Made by a program: the position numbers and the translations under genes
Notes under the pieces: generated by a model
Seen by the model: only the letters and a program-made list of their open reading frames with translations
Told to the model about the DNA's origin: nothing
The model's database searches: none
Source: Branchiostoma floridae
Taxonomy: Eukaryota > Chordata > Leptocardii > Amphioxiformes > Branchiostomatidae
DNA length: 64,000 bases
NCBI RefSeq assembly: GCF_000003815.2
Contig: NC_049985.1
Span: 11,134,167 to 11,198,166 of the forward strand
Reading direction: 5' to 3'
Shown: in pieces, positions 45,209-57,359 of the stretch
Layout of the letters: each line of letters opens with the position of its first letter
How positions within the stretch are numbered: the first letter of the stretch is position 1

Positions 45209-46114
45209 AAGCAAAGTGCTAGTGTCATATAATCAATTCTGTATGAAATATAGTAATGTCTGTAGCCCCCTCCAGTACTTGCAGTTTTACACTTCAAAAT
45301 GGAAGGCTAGTTTGCTTGAGTCACCTCATCTTTTTACTTGTATTCCAGATCAATATGATAGTACATGGCTTAAGAATATTAAGATTAACAAAAGTATGTA
45401 TAAGTTCTTTTTAATGTCTTACAAGTTGATAGATGTGTCACATAATGTTCAGTTGTCATGGCTGTACCTCTTTGACACCCCAATCCCCTGGAGACAAGTC
45501 TATACTTCCATTATCCACTGCACAATAGACCCAACTACAAGATTTTTCCAATATAGAATTGTACATAAATTTTTACCAACAAATAGGTTATTGTACATTT
45601 GGAAATGTATAGACAGTCCACTATGTTCCTTTTGCCACGCAGAAGAAGAAACGTACCAACATGTCTTTTGGGATTGTCCTCATTTAGTTTCCTTTTGACG
45701 AAACATTCAAAATTGGTTTCAACAGAAGACAGGGTCAAAACTTCACCTCAATGCTTTTAATGTTATTTTTGGTACTTTGCATTTAGACGCCCCCAAAATA
45801 GGCAATCTTGTTATTTTACTAGCCAAAATGTGTATCTATAAAAGTAGAAAGGCCAATCATGTGAACTTTCATTCTTTTCTAAATTATATTAATTTCTTCC
45901 ACAAAGTTGAATATTCTATTGCAACAAGGAGGGGAAAACTGCTGAAACACCGGGGCAAATGGGGAACGATATGCTCTTGAAGTTACTATATTATTTCTTA
46001 CTTATTTGATGTATTACTTTTATTATTTTATACTTGTAGATGGATGGTTCACTGTTTTTGTAACTTATTTATTTTGATTTATGAATAAAATGTTTTAAAA
46101 AAAAAGCAAAGTGC
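45209..46114 (+). mobile_element. 5'-truncated L1/Tx1-type LINE with 11-bp target-site duplication
   Basis: The insert 45220-46103 is flanked by AAGCAAAGTGC (45209-45219 and 46104-46114) and ends AATAAAATGTTTT plus A9. Its frame codes for the C-terminal part of a reverse-transcriptase ORF: FFLMSYKLIDVSH, FQYRIVHKFLPTNRLLYIWK, then the zinc-binding CSFCHAEEETYQHVFWDCP (C-x2-C...H-x4-C). A TGA at 45696-45698 breaks the frame; beyond it LHLDAPKIGNLVILLAKMC and SIATRRGKLLKHRGKW continue the LINE tail. It is dead by truncation and stop. Confidence 0.88.
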
Positions 46115-47595
46115 ACCGCATACCCCGGGAACGAGGCCACTGCGTCACGTGTCAGAGGTCACGGGTATTTACACATGAGAGGGATACACCCTAGCGATAA
46201 CTGGCATTGATAGTGTTTATTGTTGTCTCTGAAGACGTTGAATCGGATTTTTTTCAGACTTTAATCTGATGACACCATCAAAGTCTTACGTTCTGTCGGG
46301 TGACCTGTTCAGCGCCAAGCAAAATGCCATCTATATCCATCTCTTTATCATAGTAATAGATAATCATTGACTGGCTCAGCTATCAAAGCCTTTAATCATT
46401 AGAGGTGAATATCAGTCTTTGTTTCTTCGTTTCATAGAAGTGTAAAGAGCACATAAGGAGGTTGATACTTGGGACCGCAGGCAATTTCACCCGGCACTCG
46501 AGTCAACACGCACCGCTGAATGCGGTGTTTGTGTCGCTGAAGTCACATTGAGAGAATATATTACAGTAACCTCTGTTTACTAAAGCTGGATTGTATTGTC
46601 CCTTCAGCCGCAGCGACATCAATGATTTAAGGCCGTTTACTGTCGCTCCCTCCCCCCACATACCTGACACACACTAGCGCCTGGTTACCAAACCCCAGCC
46701 CGATCTCAAGTATCTATCGTGCAGGGGTCTGGCCGGATGGCATAGGCCGGCTTCTCAATTTTGCCTCAGATAGTGGGCAAAAAACTCCGCCAATAGAACA
46801 GCAGCAGGATCAGCAGGAGGTAATTACACCCCTGCCATGATTGGTTAAAGACCCCCAACTGTATTTTTTGAATCCATTACAGTGACCACTAAGAGATGAA
46901 ATGTAGCAGTTACTGTAGATAAGACACCCCATGTCCTTGCTGGGTTAGAGGCTGTTACCTCATTGAGATCTTAGTTTATCAAACATGACAAACAGGTGTA
47001 CAAAGCTTGCAGTTTTGAACAAAGTTCTGTTGTTATTTTGAAAAATGACTCAAGTCATATCTAGTACCTGATTTGCTACTGTGATAGCCTGCTGACAGAC
47101 TGTGGTGTGTTGTAGCTGGCTACCTGTGGTGTGGTCATCAATCCTAGGTTCTCCTCCCTCTGATCAAGGGCCTTCGAGAACCATCCTGCCAGACCCCAAC
47201 ACGAAAGATATTTTTGATGTTGGGGTATGGTATCCAGGCTAGACACACACGTACGGCCCATTATATTCATACTGCTGGTGTTAGTAGCTATCACGCAGTT
47301 GCTACAAAATCAATTTTTGGAAACGCTTTTAATTTTCAGACAATAAATATAGCAGACGCTGGTATTGCGCGTTAATTTATTGTAACGTTGCAGAAACGTT
47401 TCTCATTCTTTCAGATGTGTATTGAGACACCCTTCACACTGAAGGAACTTACAGGTGTTCGTTCCGACAGTTGAATACCTGGTATTTCCGCAGGACCCCA
47501 TAGTTGGGCATTGCCCTCGGCCTCTTGTAATGAATAATGCAAAAAAAACTTTGACAAATAGACTTCGTTTCACTTACGACACGACAGGCCTATAC
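46115..47595. other. Intergenic DNA, no gene seen
   Basis: Non-coding. The stretch 47060-47240 includes 'ctgccagaccccaacacgaa' and 'ggtatccaggctagacacac', which looks like short interspersed repeat debris but has no clear borders. Confidence 0.5.
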
Positions 47596-47797
47596 TACTC
47601 TAAATGCATTAATGTTTGCGGGGATTTAATTTCGCGGTAGCGGGAAAATGACTGTTTGCGGTGTTTAAGTTCGCGGTAGCACCATGCACTCTTACTGGCA
47701 TGAAAAAAATGTTCGTGGTGGTTTTAAGTTCGCGGTAAATTTCCAACACGAAAACCTCGAACATGAAACCATCGCGAAAATTTCAGCATTTACAGTA
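47596..47797. mobile_element. MITE of the TACTGTAAATGC type
   Basis: Left end TACTCTAAATGCATTAATG, then 'tttgcggggatttaatttcg'; right end 'gcgaaaatttcagcatttac' and AGTA, the inverted counterpart. The inside has repeated 'ttcgcggtag' blocks (about 47630, 47670, 47730). It is about 200 bp with no coding sequence. Similar 'TACTGTAAATGC...TTCGCGG' elements are, from memory, frequent in lancelets and molluscs. Confidence 0.8.
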
Positions 47798-48309
47798 TTT
47801 TGGTACACCTGTTGTTCAGTCACACAACCCGCGCTGTCATCACTGTGCCACAGAACGTTCTACGTGACTAAGCTTCTTCGGAGAATTCGTGGTGATCATA
47901 TCTATACTACCGCTCCCAGACGTACAGGTATGTTCACTGGCGAATCCTAAGTCATTACTTTGCCCTTCAGAGTGTTTACCTTTCCGCTTGGCGCACCTGC
48001 TTCGTGATCTTCTTCAGGCATGAGAATGACGGTTCGCAGAAAAGGCATACATCGACAAACAGTGTATATGAACTTCCTCCCATCTGTATGTTACTCACTT
48101 ATATGTAGACCGTGTGCGGAGTCAGTACACAGAGAAGAATACCGCACTCACAACTGACTACATGCATCGTTCTCCACCTTTGATATAGGGCGTCTTAAGT
48201 TGAGTTGCTGATCACAGGAATCATCCACTTAACAAGTGACAAGGTGAGGTTCGTTAGCTACTGTTCTATAATTAAAACATAAGCTATAGAACACTAGTAC
48301 TGTTTCAAG

Positions 48310-48640
48310 GAGCGACCCGGGTGACAGTTAGTCTCTACCAGACTGACTATGCTGGCTGTTACACAACAGTTACAGGGAGAAAAGTTTGCCTGGAGAGTTT
48401 TGCTACTTGAGGAGTTGGATGGGGACAAGTAACCTTAACGTGGACTGGCTCCCCTGGTCAAGTTTTTGCTGAATTCTACTATCCCCGTACCCCCGTAGTC
48501 TCTAATAGACTGACTACGCTGGCCGTTATAGGGAGAATAATTTGCCAGGGGATTTTCGCGGCTAACAGAGGAGTTGGTCGACCGGAGGGGAAATTTGAAC
48601 CGTGGACTGACTCCCCTGATCAATTTCCTGATTTTTCCGA
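48310..48640 (+). repeat. Diverged direct duplication
   Basis: 'gttagtctctaccagactga' with 'ctggctgttac...agggagaa...tttgcc' at 48326-48400 recurs as 'gtagtctctaatagactga', 'ctggccgttatagggagaa', 'tttgccagg' at 48496-48560. Both are followed by 'gtggactg-ctcccctg-tcaa'. Confidence 0.75.
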
Positions 48641-49070
48641 CTTCCACGATCCCCGTACCCCCGTAGGAAGGCCTGGTGGATGCTAGTACCCCCGTAGGAA
48701 GGCCTGGTGGAGGCTAGTACCTCCATAGGAAGGTCTGGTGGAGGCTAGCTAGTACCCCGTAGGAAGGCCTGGTGGAGGCTAGTACCCCCGTAGGAAGGTC
48801 TGGTGGAGGCTAGTACCCCGTCTGGTGGGGGCTAGTACCCCCGTAGAAAGGTCTGGTGGAGGTTAGTACCCCCGTAGGAAGGCCTGGTGGAGGTTAGTAC
48901 CCCCGTAGGAAGGCCTGGTGGAGGCTAATACCCCCGTAAGAGGGTCTGGTGGAGGCTAGTACCCCCGTAGGAAGGTCTGGTGGAGGCTAGTACCCCCGTA
49001 TGAAGGCCTGGTGGAGGCTAGTATCACCGTAGGAAGGCCTGGTGGAGGCTAGTACCCCCCGTAGGAATAA
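48640..49070 (+). repeat. Minisatellite, about 13 units of about 31 bp
   Basis: Unit 'agtacccccgtaggaaggcc', 'tggtggaggct', with C/T changes and a few shortened units. It lies in intergenic DNA between genes A and B. The last flank of gene-like text 'cccgtacccccgtagtctc' at 48485 shows the unit head was derived from the adjoining repeat. Confidence 0.93.
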
Positions 49071-50500
49071 TCTCCAAGCAGATCCACGGTGTCGTAACAT
49101 AGTATCAAACCAACCGTAGGTGGAGGCTAAGCCACCGTGGTGCACAGAGTCCTTGCCTGCTGCCCGCGGCGTTTGTGTCGGGTAGGAATCCCTGACCGCA
49201 TGCCTTGACTGAAGCACCGAGACCTCGCCATTGCCCCTGTAGGAACAAAAACAAATTGTGCCTTTCACAGGGACGGCTAGTATGGTTTTACATTCGTCAA
49301 CAGTTCAAGAACTTGTTTAAACACACGGATCTAATATGTATGAGAGCGAACAGCTCCATTTCTATATCTAAATAGTCAGTGAAATAGTTGTGCAAGCACT
49401 ACAGCAGGGTGAGGGGTCTAGTAGTGTTGTTGGTCCAATTCAACTACCATACTCTGAGCACATGCACAGTGCTAAGCAGAGATAGAGAGCACTATGTGCC
49501 TTTTCTAATTAAAAGTCTTTGGTATGTCTCGGGGCCCGTGGATCAAGTTTAAACCTGCAACCTACCGCGTGTCAATACCAGGCCAAGCACTGGGCAGCAG
49601 TTAGTAAACTGTGAGTAAAGCTTTCCAAAATGTTTCTGAATAGAATACCTGGATAGAAAACGTAGCCAAGTCAATTTCACACCACATCCCCGAGACCACA
49701 CGTCCTGTTCATTTTGTTCAAATATGGTTGAACATAAACGTCACGTTATTCTTCAAAATGTCATATCTTATTTCTTCTTGTTTAAGATAGCTCAATACAT
49801 CTAGCAGGTAATATTTGCATTCGCTAGATAATGTTTTTGCTGAGGTATAAGCGGTAGGCAAACCATCGATATACAGGTACATGCACTTATAACTTTGTAA
49901 ATAGCTGTATGCTTATCATATTCGATTTCATCTTTGTGTTTCACGTTGTATAGGATCCCGTGAAAGTCCCTGTACTTTTGTAAAAGTTTGTATTTGGTCT
50001 GTGACATAATATAGCACAACAAGCTGGCATCTGCACCTGTATTGATTAAACGATACAATCACCTTTTTTCAAACGGGTTATAATTGCATTAAAGGGGCAT
50101 TCCAGTTTAGAAGCGAGTATTATTTTCTGATAGATGATATTTTTTTGGATACAAATGTTCCCGACTTTTCGCAAAGTTTGTCTTTTCTAAATCCAAGTAG
50201 CCCTGTACGGTATGATTTTGGTTTAGTCGACTTCCGTCACACTTTCTCGCTAACGCCTATTCGGGATGAGCTTGAAAAAGCAGTCAAGTGACTATCACAC
50301 ATTTGGAGATATACCAAAAAAAGGTCATCTTCGAATAGAAAGATTTGGGCACTTAATAGTATAAGAAGTTGAAAGAAGGTCAACATAAAATGGCGGCGCC
50401 AAAACTGCTTGTGCGACCAACATTGGCACAATTTATCGCTAACGGTAGGGTCGATAAGCTTACGGCAGTAGTTGAGTGACTATCAAACATTTAGGAAGGT
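49070..50500. other. Intergenic DNA, no gene seen
   Basis: No coding frame worth naming. The stretch 50090-50480 ('aaaggggcattccagtttag') may be repeat-derived. Confidence 0.45.
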
Positions 50501-50501
50501 A

Positions 50502-50712
50502 ACACTAGTTCACCTTTTTCCGCGGGGTAACCTATATCCGTTGTTTAAAAAAAGCTACTTAGGGATCATATCAAATCAGGCGGTGGTTTCAAACTGCAAT
50601 ATTTTAATTATTACAATTTGAAACCACCGTCCGTCGACTTGACATCCGTAACTACATTGTTTTTTCTAAACAACGGATATAGGTAACCCCGCGGATAAAG
50701 GCGAACTAGTGT
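50502..50712. mobile_element. MITE with ACACTAGTTC ends
   Basis: Left arm 'acactagttcacctttttcc', 'gcggggtaacctatatccgt', 'tgttta'; the right arm is its inverted copy ('taaacaacggatataggtaa', 'ccccgcgg', 'gaactagtgt'). An inner inverted pair 'cggtggtttcaaa' / 'tttgaaaccaccg' forms a second stem. Total 211 bp. No coding sequence. Confidence 0.9.
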
Positions 50713-52450
50713 CACACAAAAACTTTGAAGACTAGAGACCCTTGGAACAGAGAGTTTTGGCCATTTTCATGGACCATTCTGCTAAAAATAAGGCTACTTT
50801 TATTCATGGACAAATGATTATAGAATGACTCACAAATGATAATTGAAACGTGTTGGCTGGCAGTTCTGATGACGTCTGTGCACACACAGTTACTGAGTTA
50901 GTCTAGCTACTCAAAAAGTAATACTGAAATACCTGTTCCCATGGTCGAAGTCACGTCCTCTCCCACCAGTTTGATTCAAGCATAACTTTTTATTCTCTGA
51001 GGAATTGTAATATCCGCTTCTGGAGTGGAATGTCCCTTGTTTAGCCCATTTCATCTGAATATATGATGAGACCATTGTGTGGCCCTATTGTGGATTGGTA
51101 TGACTTTATGGACTCGGAATGTTACTAATTATGCTAAAGTATGCTTTGACACAACATGCGAAAATAAATACATTTCTTTACCAATACAATTCACGTCAAC
51201 TACTCGTGGAATTTTGGATCTGTCTATAGCCGTTCAATGGCAAGTGAAAGTGAAAATATTACTCCCTGATGAGTGCAGGTATTATCGCTTCCCCGCTCCA
51301 CACTTGAAGTACCATAATCAATTTTCACACCCTGAAGCTTCGAATTTTATCTATAACAATATCCCCACGCCACCATTCAATAGAAACGTGTCCCTTCTCG
51401 GAATATTGAAATGAAAATGTATGTTATGTCGTGTTAAGCGGCTTATACTGGTGTCCTTACCATAGCATTACATTCAGATACCGTAGGCGGGTTTCTAAGA
51501 CAGTCTCAAGCAGACCTTATCCTACTATTCTTGGAACAGACTCATGAAAGTCATTCCTAACCTCTATATATATAACTCTCGATGTTTGTTTTTATGCGTG
51601 AGACCATGTTGATTTGATGATATGGACCGCGCGTGCATCAATTTTCGGCCGTTTCTAAAAATAAATAAAAAAGTTTTCCACCATGCATTGAATAGTACAA
51701 AGCAGCCGTAAAAGGAGCAAATACATGCCGTAGATTAAAAGAAAAATACATAAACTTATGTCAACGTCAATCCCAATGTCAAAGAAGAAGACTGTGAAAC
51801 GAAAATGAAGAATCTATTGTTCGATGTTCAATACTCTGTGTTTGTCATTTGTTCAGCCTTCCAGACCACTAAGATTACAAAATGAATAAAACTTTTGATT
51901 GGCCAATTTTCTTTTATTTGCACGCTCGCATCAGTTTTGGGATTCCGAGAGGATGTCTTGCTGTATATATACTGTAATCAAATCAACATAGCCTAACTGA
52001 TCATGATAGTGGCTGGGAAGAAATTATTCGTTTTGAAACACCCCCACTATATATTATTCCGTGTTGTATAATACTTAGTGATTGGTATTTCTAAATGTAA
52101 AAACTAAGTCACATTCGAACATTCCAGTTTCTCGACGGAGTTAGTAAGCTCGTTTGAAAATGTCGCCACGTTAGATAACTCTCGGGATAACGAGAAACCA
52201 TAACAAATACACAGAAGGAGGGTTCTTTGTTCAGAACGCCTAGACCAAGAGTGGTCTTTACAGATCTTTCCAGTTTGTGGCAATGATAGATGTTTGGGGA
52301 TTATCTGTTTATATCTAGCCATTTACTTTTATGATTTGAGCTGTTGTTGACTTTGATCAACTCGATTAGCTGAATCCCTATACTTACATACTTCATTTAC
52401 GGTCTGTGAGTAAAAGACATATTTTGTCTGATATTTCTCTTGTTCTTGTT
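50713..52450. other. Intergenic DNA, no gene seen
   Basis: AT-rich; a 111-codon open frame at 51079-51414 has no recognisable features and I do not call it a gene. Confidence 0.5.
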
Positions 52451-52454
52451 AGCT

Positions 52455-52610
52455 TCGCCAGAAGTTTACCTGTCGGGAGCGTTTGTATGTATGTTTGTCA
52501 CAATGTGGATGAACAGCTTGACTCGAAAATGCTTTGATGGATTGAATTAGTATTTGGGACGTGGGTGGAGTTTAATACGACCTCGAAACGATTCCCCTGC
52601 AACAACGTTT
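52455..52610 (+). repeat. Dispersed TG-bearing repeat, diverged copy
   Basis: 'cttcgccagaagtttacctg', 'gggagcgtttgtatgtatgt', 'gcttgactcgaaaatgc', 'tatttgggacgtgggtgg', 'cgacctcgaaacgatt' match the order of the copy at 19005. Confidence 0.75.
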
Positions 52611-53449
52611 TAAAGCGCAGATGTGCGCATGCAAGTTGTAACACCGTCTGGGCTGGAATATACAGCAGAAACTGTCTTTATATTTGTCCATTGATCCATT
52701 GAATGACCTGCAATGAGTCAATGTCACGAGAAGGAGAAAGAATTCATTCTGTACACGATTCTGCAGACGCAACGTTAGAGCTCATTTGGATTAGTAAACA
52801 GTAACATGTCGGTCTGTGCCACCAACAAAGGCACCTCACGTCATTTGCATTCAGGGGAGACATGTTACCTGTAGCAGTTTGTGTTTGAAAGTCATCAGAG
52901 CATGATGGTGGCCCTGGCACTACGTCATGCGAGTAGCACAGGAAATGCAGAAGCACTGTTGCCAGTTTTATGTTTTGAGGGACGTTTGACAGATACCTCT
53001 CTGTGGTCTTTCAAAGAGCGCTTAATATGATGGTCTCCAAAGTCTTGCAAAGGTCTCTCGGTGATCTAAATGAACTTCAAATGATCTTCAAAGGTTTTTG
53101 ATGATTTTTCGATGATCCCGAAGACCCATGACTTTCGATCACTCAGTGTTTGCCCAAAAGTCTCAGTATGTATAGTTGCCAAAATATGATGTAATGAAAC
53201 TAAACTAATATCACAATATTGTTTGAACTGTTATCCACTAAGTCTTTTATGTCACATTTCACATTGGTGTGCAAATTCATTTTCCTTCTGATTTCATTTC
53301 ATTTATTAAGAAACCCCATTCTAGTGTTCTTATGTTTACAGTCATATTATGTTAATATTACATTTTTTATTTACTTATATCGTAAAAGGATGTTATGTAT
53401 TGGCTACTCCCAAGCTATGATTTGTATTGACATGTACATGCGGTAATAT

Positions 53450-53590
53450 TAATTTTCTCTTGTAATGTTACTTTTTATTTTAGTTAGTATTTTTGTACAT
53501 GTATGTCTGAGGGCAGGCCAGGGCACATTGAGAAGCGCCAATATAAGGATGTCACCCCTGGTAAAATGAAATAAACAAACAAGCAAACAG
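53450..53590 (+). mobile_element. Probable LINE 3' tail
   Basis: 'gtctgagggcaggccagggc' followed by 'cacccctggtaaaatgaaat', 'aaacaaacaagcaaac' resembles the 3' end of CR1/L2-like retroelements (G-rich stem, then short A-rich repeats). The preceding bases have no clear reading frame. It ends just before the first coding exon of gene B. Confidence 0.4.
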
Positions 53591-53643
53591 CATTCAAATT
53601 GTCGTATTTTCAAATTGTTTTCTTTCTGCTGTTCTTAGACAAT

Positions 53644-55039
53644 ATGGCGGGGTCATCTCCCCGCCGGTTGATGACGTACGCCCTGTGCGTCCTCGTGCTG
53701 TTGTTACCGAGTGATCTGCTGAAGTCCAGTGCTGCTGGATGTGGAGGGAACCTGACGGCTCCCTCTGGAGGTCCTGTGACGTCACCGAACTATCCAAGTG
53801 ACTACGGCGATAATGCGTTATGCGAGTGGCTGATCACCGTCCCGGCAGGCAGCACGATTCGTCTCACGTTCGACAGATTTGAAACAGAGGATGGCTACGA
53901 CTTTTTGGTCATCTACGACGGAGCAAGTGATAGTGCTGTGGAGTTATCGAGGTAATTCCCTGAATACTAGTAATTCACCCTGATTCGTCCGAGGTGTACA
54001 CGGTGTCTGTTAACTCCTGATACTTTGCTATAACCATCGAATAAAACCGACAAGTAAGCGAAGTTTTATTGGTTTAGCAAAGGACCAGGCGTTATATGAC
54101 ACCGCATACACCCACGAACAGGCAGGCCATTAACGTTAATATAGATACATGACCTATAGAAACTGGCACATGCATGAACGTAAGAGATACAAATTCATGA
54201 TCATGTGTGGCACTACATATGTAAATACATTTGTCAAATTTGTGAGAATGTTGGGAATTTAAAATTGTGCTTTTAGTACAAAGAAGATTACAAATTACAT
54301 TTTGGAGCCAAAATTTCAACAGAAAATATTTCGTAACATTGTAGTCTTAATCTTGGAAATCTTTTTTTCTTTTCAAATCTACTTTACTGTACTCATTCCT
54401 CTCCGCTGAGGTATGTGCATCCCTCCGTTTGGTTGGCCAATATCCTGTGTATCTCTCACTATGATTGGCCAATGTCCTTTGTTTATCTCTTTATGACTGG
54501 TCAATGTTATTATTCACTACTTAATCTTTGTATCTCTTCTTATTGGTGTATGTCCCAGGTATCTCTCATTCTGACTGGATCGGGCCATATGTTGTAATGA
54601 CTGACAGCTGGAGATTCATTATTCACCGCTTGTGGCACTTTTATGACATATGGCGTCATAACCGATATGAAAGGGGGGCTTCTGATTGGTTGACGTGGTC
54701 TGGCTATATATGATAATACATTGCGTAGGCCTGCGATGATGAAGAATTAGTATATGAATCATTTTCAAAGCTCCGAAACTGTTGTTGTTGTTGGGTGTGT
54801 CTGTGTCTGTGTGTGTGTGGGGGGGGGGGGGGGGATACAAATCAGACTTTAAGCTAAAAACATACACATTGAGTGTGTCAACTGTACTATTTCCTCCTGG
54901 ATCTCTAGGCTGACAGGAGATCCTCAGTCAGTCGACCCTATCACCAGCACGTCTAACGTCATGTTCCTGAGGTTTACATCTGACCAGGGTGTAACACTTT
55001 CTGGGTTCCAGTTGTCCTATACAAGTTACGCCACATACG
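53644..55039 (+). CDS. Gene B exons 1-2: signal peptide and CUB domain
   Basis: Exon 53644-53951 starts MAGSSPRRLMTYALCVLVLL (basic n-region, hydrophobic core), then SSAAGCGGNLTAPSGGPVTS, PNYPSDYGDNALCEWLI and FDRFETEDGYDFLVIYDG. This is a CUB domain: C...SPNYP...C-x-W, then the E-D-G-Y-D-x-L-x-I-Y-D-G calcium-type motif. Exon 54909-55039 completes it with STSNVMFLRFTSDQGVTLSG. The last Cys pair of classic CUB domains is not seen. Cleavage of the signal peptide is expected around SSAAG. Confidence 0.94.
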
Positions 55040-57274
55040 GTAAGTAGTGTATTTCGTTTCTGTGTTGTGTAGTTTGAGCTAGGATTGTTTATTCAACTCT
55101 ACATTCTTATAAACATGTATCAGCATGTGCCGAGGAATAAACTTCAGATTCCCCATTCTATCATAACGGGTTTTCTCTAAATTTTCCGGTCATCTCAAGC
55201 CGTTACTTTGAATGTCTGAGAATGGAAACATGGAAAGTGGTAAACAGAGTATACTTTGCAATGCGTACAGAAAGTATACCTAGTTTATAGTATCACTGGT
55301 ATTTAGTCACCTTGTGGGTTTCATCCCTTGTGAATGCCTATTAGGTTTGATATGGGTGTTAAGTTTAGTTTCACTAAACTGAACATACTCTATGTATAGC
55401 AAATACATCCCATCAATAAAACTAATAACGTTTCAAAGTTTTATCACGATATCGCATACCTAGAGCGGCGTTGACATTCGGACTGGAATTTCAGATGACA
55501 AGATTATAATAACTGAACTTAGCTTATACGCAAATATTGTTGCTGCTTCAAGTGATTCTGGTGCTACATACTCTTTTCTTTCAGAAACGTGTGGTCTATC
55601 AGTGTTTCGCCACTTCCCCCAGACTGGTTGTGGAGGATCTCCAGTCAACATAGCCAACCACATCGGCGTCACCCTCGAGTTCTGTATCCAGGCCTGCTGC
55701 GCAAACTCTGCATGCCTGTCGTTTCAGTACACCTCGGAAAATACCAACTGCCACTTGAAAAATAAACTCTGCTCTGTTGGAGAGAAATTTCCTTTTGCAG
55801 ACGGCAACATGTACGATCGGCTTGATGGTAAATTTGTTCATTCTATATCTATACAAACGTTAGCATAAACAGTGACATTATGGCGTTTTACTGCTCTAAT
55901 TATTATGCTGTATTTACGTTCGATTCAAGACTAATACTGGTTTAGCATTACATTGTTTGATGTTTCAACTATCTTGATATTTATCCGTTTGTTGTAGACT
56001 TGGTAACGTTTTAGCAGGTGTGTAAGACAGTTTTCAAGTGAAATGACATATTGATTCGCTGCTTAAGCTTCATTGCCATGGATGAACATCTTGATCGTAA
56101 TCACTTGTAAGTTGTTTGAAACCCTGGTCGTGGACATCCGACCAGGAGAGAGAAATTAAGTACTTTCTTCCACGAGGAAGTTCGTATGTTGTTTTTTTTT
56201 TGCCGCAGGGTGTCCATTCGGCTACTCCTACCTGGCGCACACTCACCTGTGTTACCGTGCCTATGACAGTGAGAGGACTTACGACCAGGCTTTGACGACC
56301 TGCCAAGCAGACGGCGGCACGCTGGCCATGCCTCGCGACAACACCACCAACAAATTCCTCATTGCCTTAAAGAACGACGCGAACCCGAACATCGCGTTCT
56401 GGTTCGGACTGGATCGTAAGGACGGATCGTGGAATTACGTGGATGGCGGGGAGCTGAGGTACACCGACTGGGGCGATGGAGAGCCGAACAATTCCGGTGG
56501 AGCCGAAAATTGTGCGATGTACTTCGAGTCAACGCATGCCTCCAAAGGAAATAAATGGAACGACGTATCCTGTTCGGCAAACATTCGTTTCATCTGCGAA
56601 GTTGGTAGGTCACGGAATTTGGTGTTTTGTGTCGTACTCCTATCAGTGACGCTTAAGGACTTTCGACGTCATCGTAAGGAATATGTGTGAAGATTGACAG
56701 TGACGTACGTGCCTCATGCCACTTTGACACGGCCACGGATATATACAATACATACATGTATATGGTGTTATATCTACTAGTAGACTATGTCAAAAATAAC
56801 TACCAGATGCGTTTACAATGTTATAATGTAACAATGCCAACACATTGTGTCTACAATTGCTGCATTTTTATCGAAGAGATTGACACCTTCTGGACCACAA
56901 ATGAACAAAAAAAACTTTAAGATCAGGAAAAAGTAGGTCTGTGAGAAATAGGAAAGTTGTTCAACTTGAGTCATCGATACAAGTACCACACTGCTAATGA
57001 CAGTCCTCTCCCCTGGGGCAGGTGGCAATGTCGCCCTGGGGAAGACAGCGTTCCAAACTAGCAGCAGGGAGCCTGCCAGCGTTGCCGTAGACGGGAACAC
57101 AGCTACAAACTACGGTGCTGGTTCCTGTACACACACTGTGAGTGACTATGGAGAGGATAACCCAACCTGGTGGGTGGATCTCGGCCAATCGTATGTGATT
57201 GACAGGTAGGTGTACAGCATATCTCCGGATCCATTATCACTGATATGAGAGCTTGACCCCTTGTTTACACACGC

Positions 57275-57359
<85 letters not shown>

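Noticed and set aside
45192-45698. 168-codon frame as a host gene
   Set aside because: Its zinc-binding C-x2-C...H...C segment, A-rich tail and 11-bp flank duplications identify a truncated LINE.
48640-49070. CRISPR-like array
   Set aside because: Direct repeats without unique spacers, in a eukaryotic intergenic region. It is a minisatellite.
51079-51414. 111-codon open frame
   Set aside because: No recognisable motif, hydrophobic segment or splice context, and base use like the surrounding non-coding DNA.
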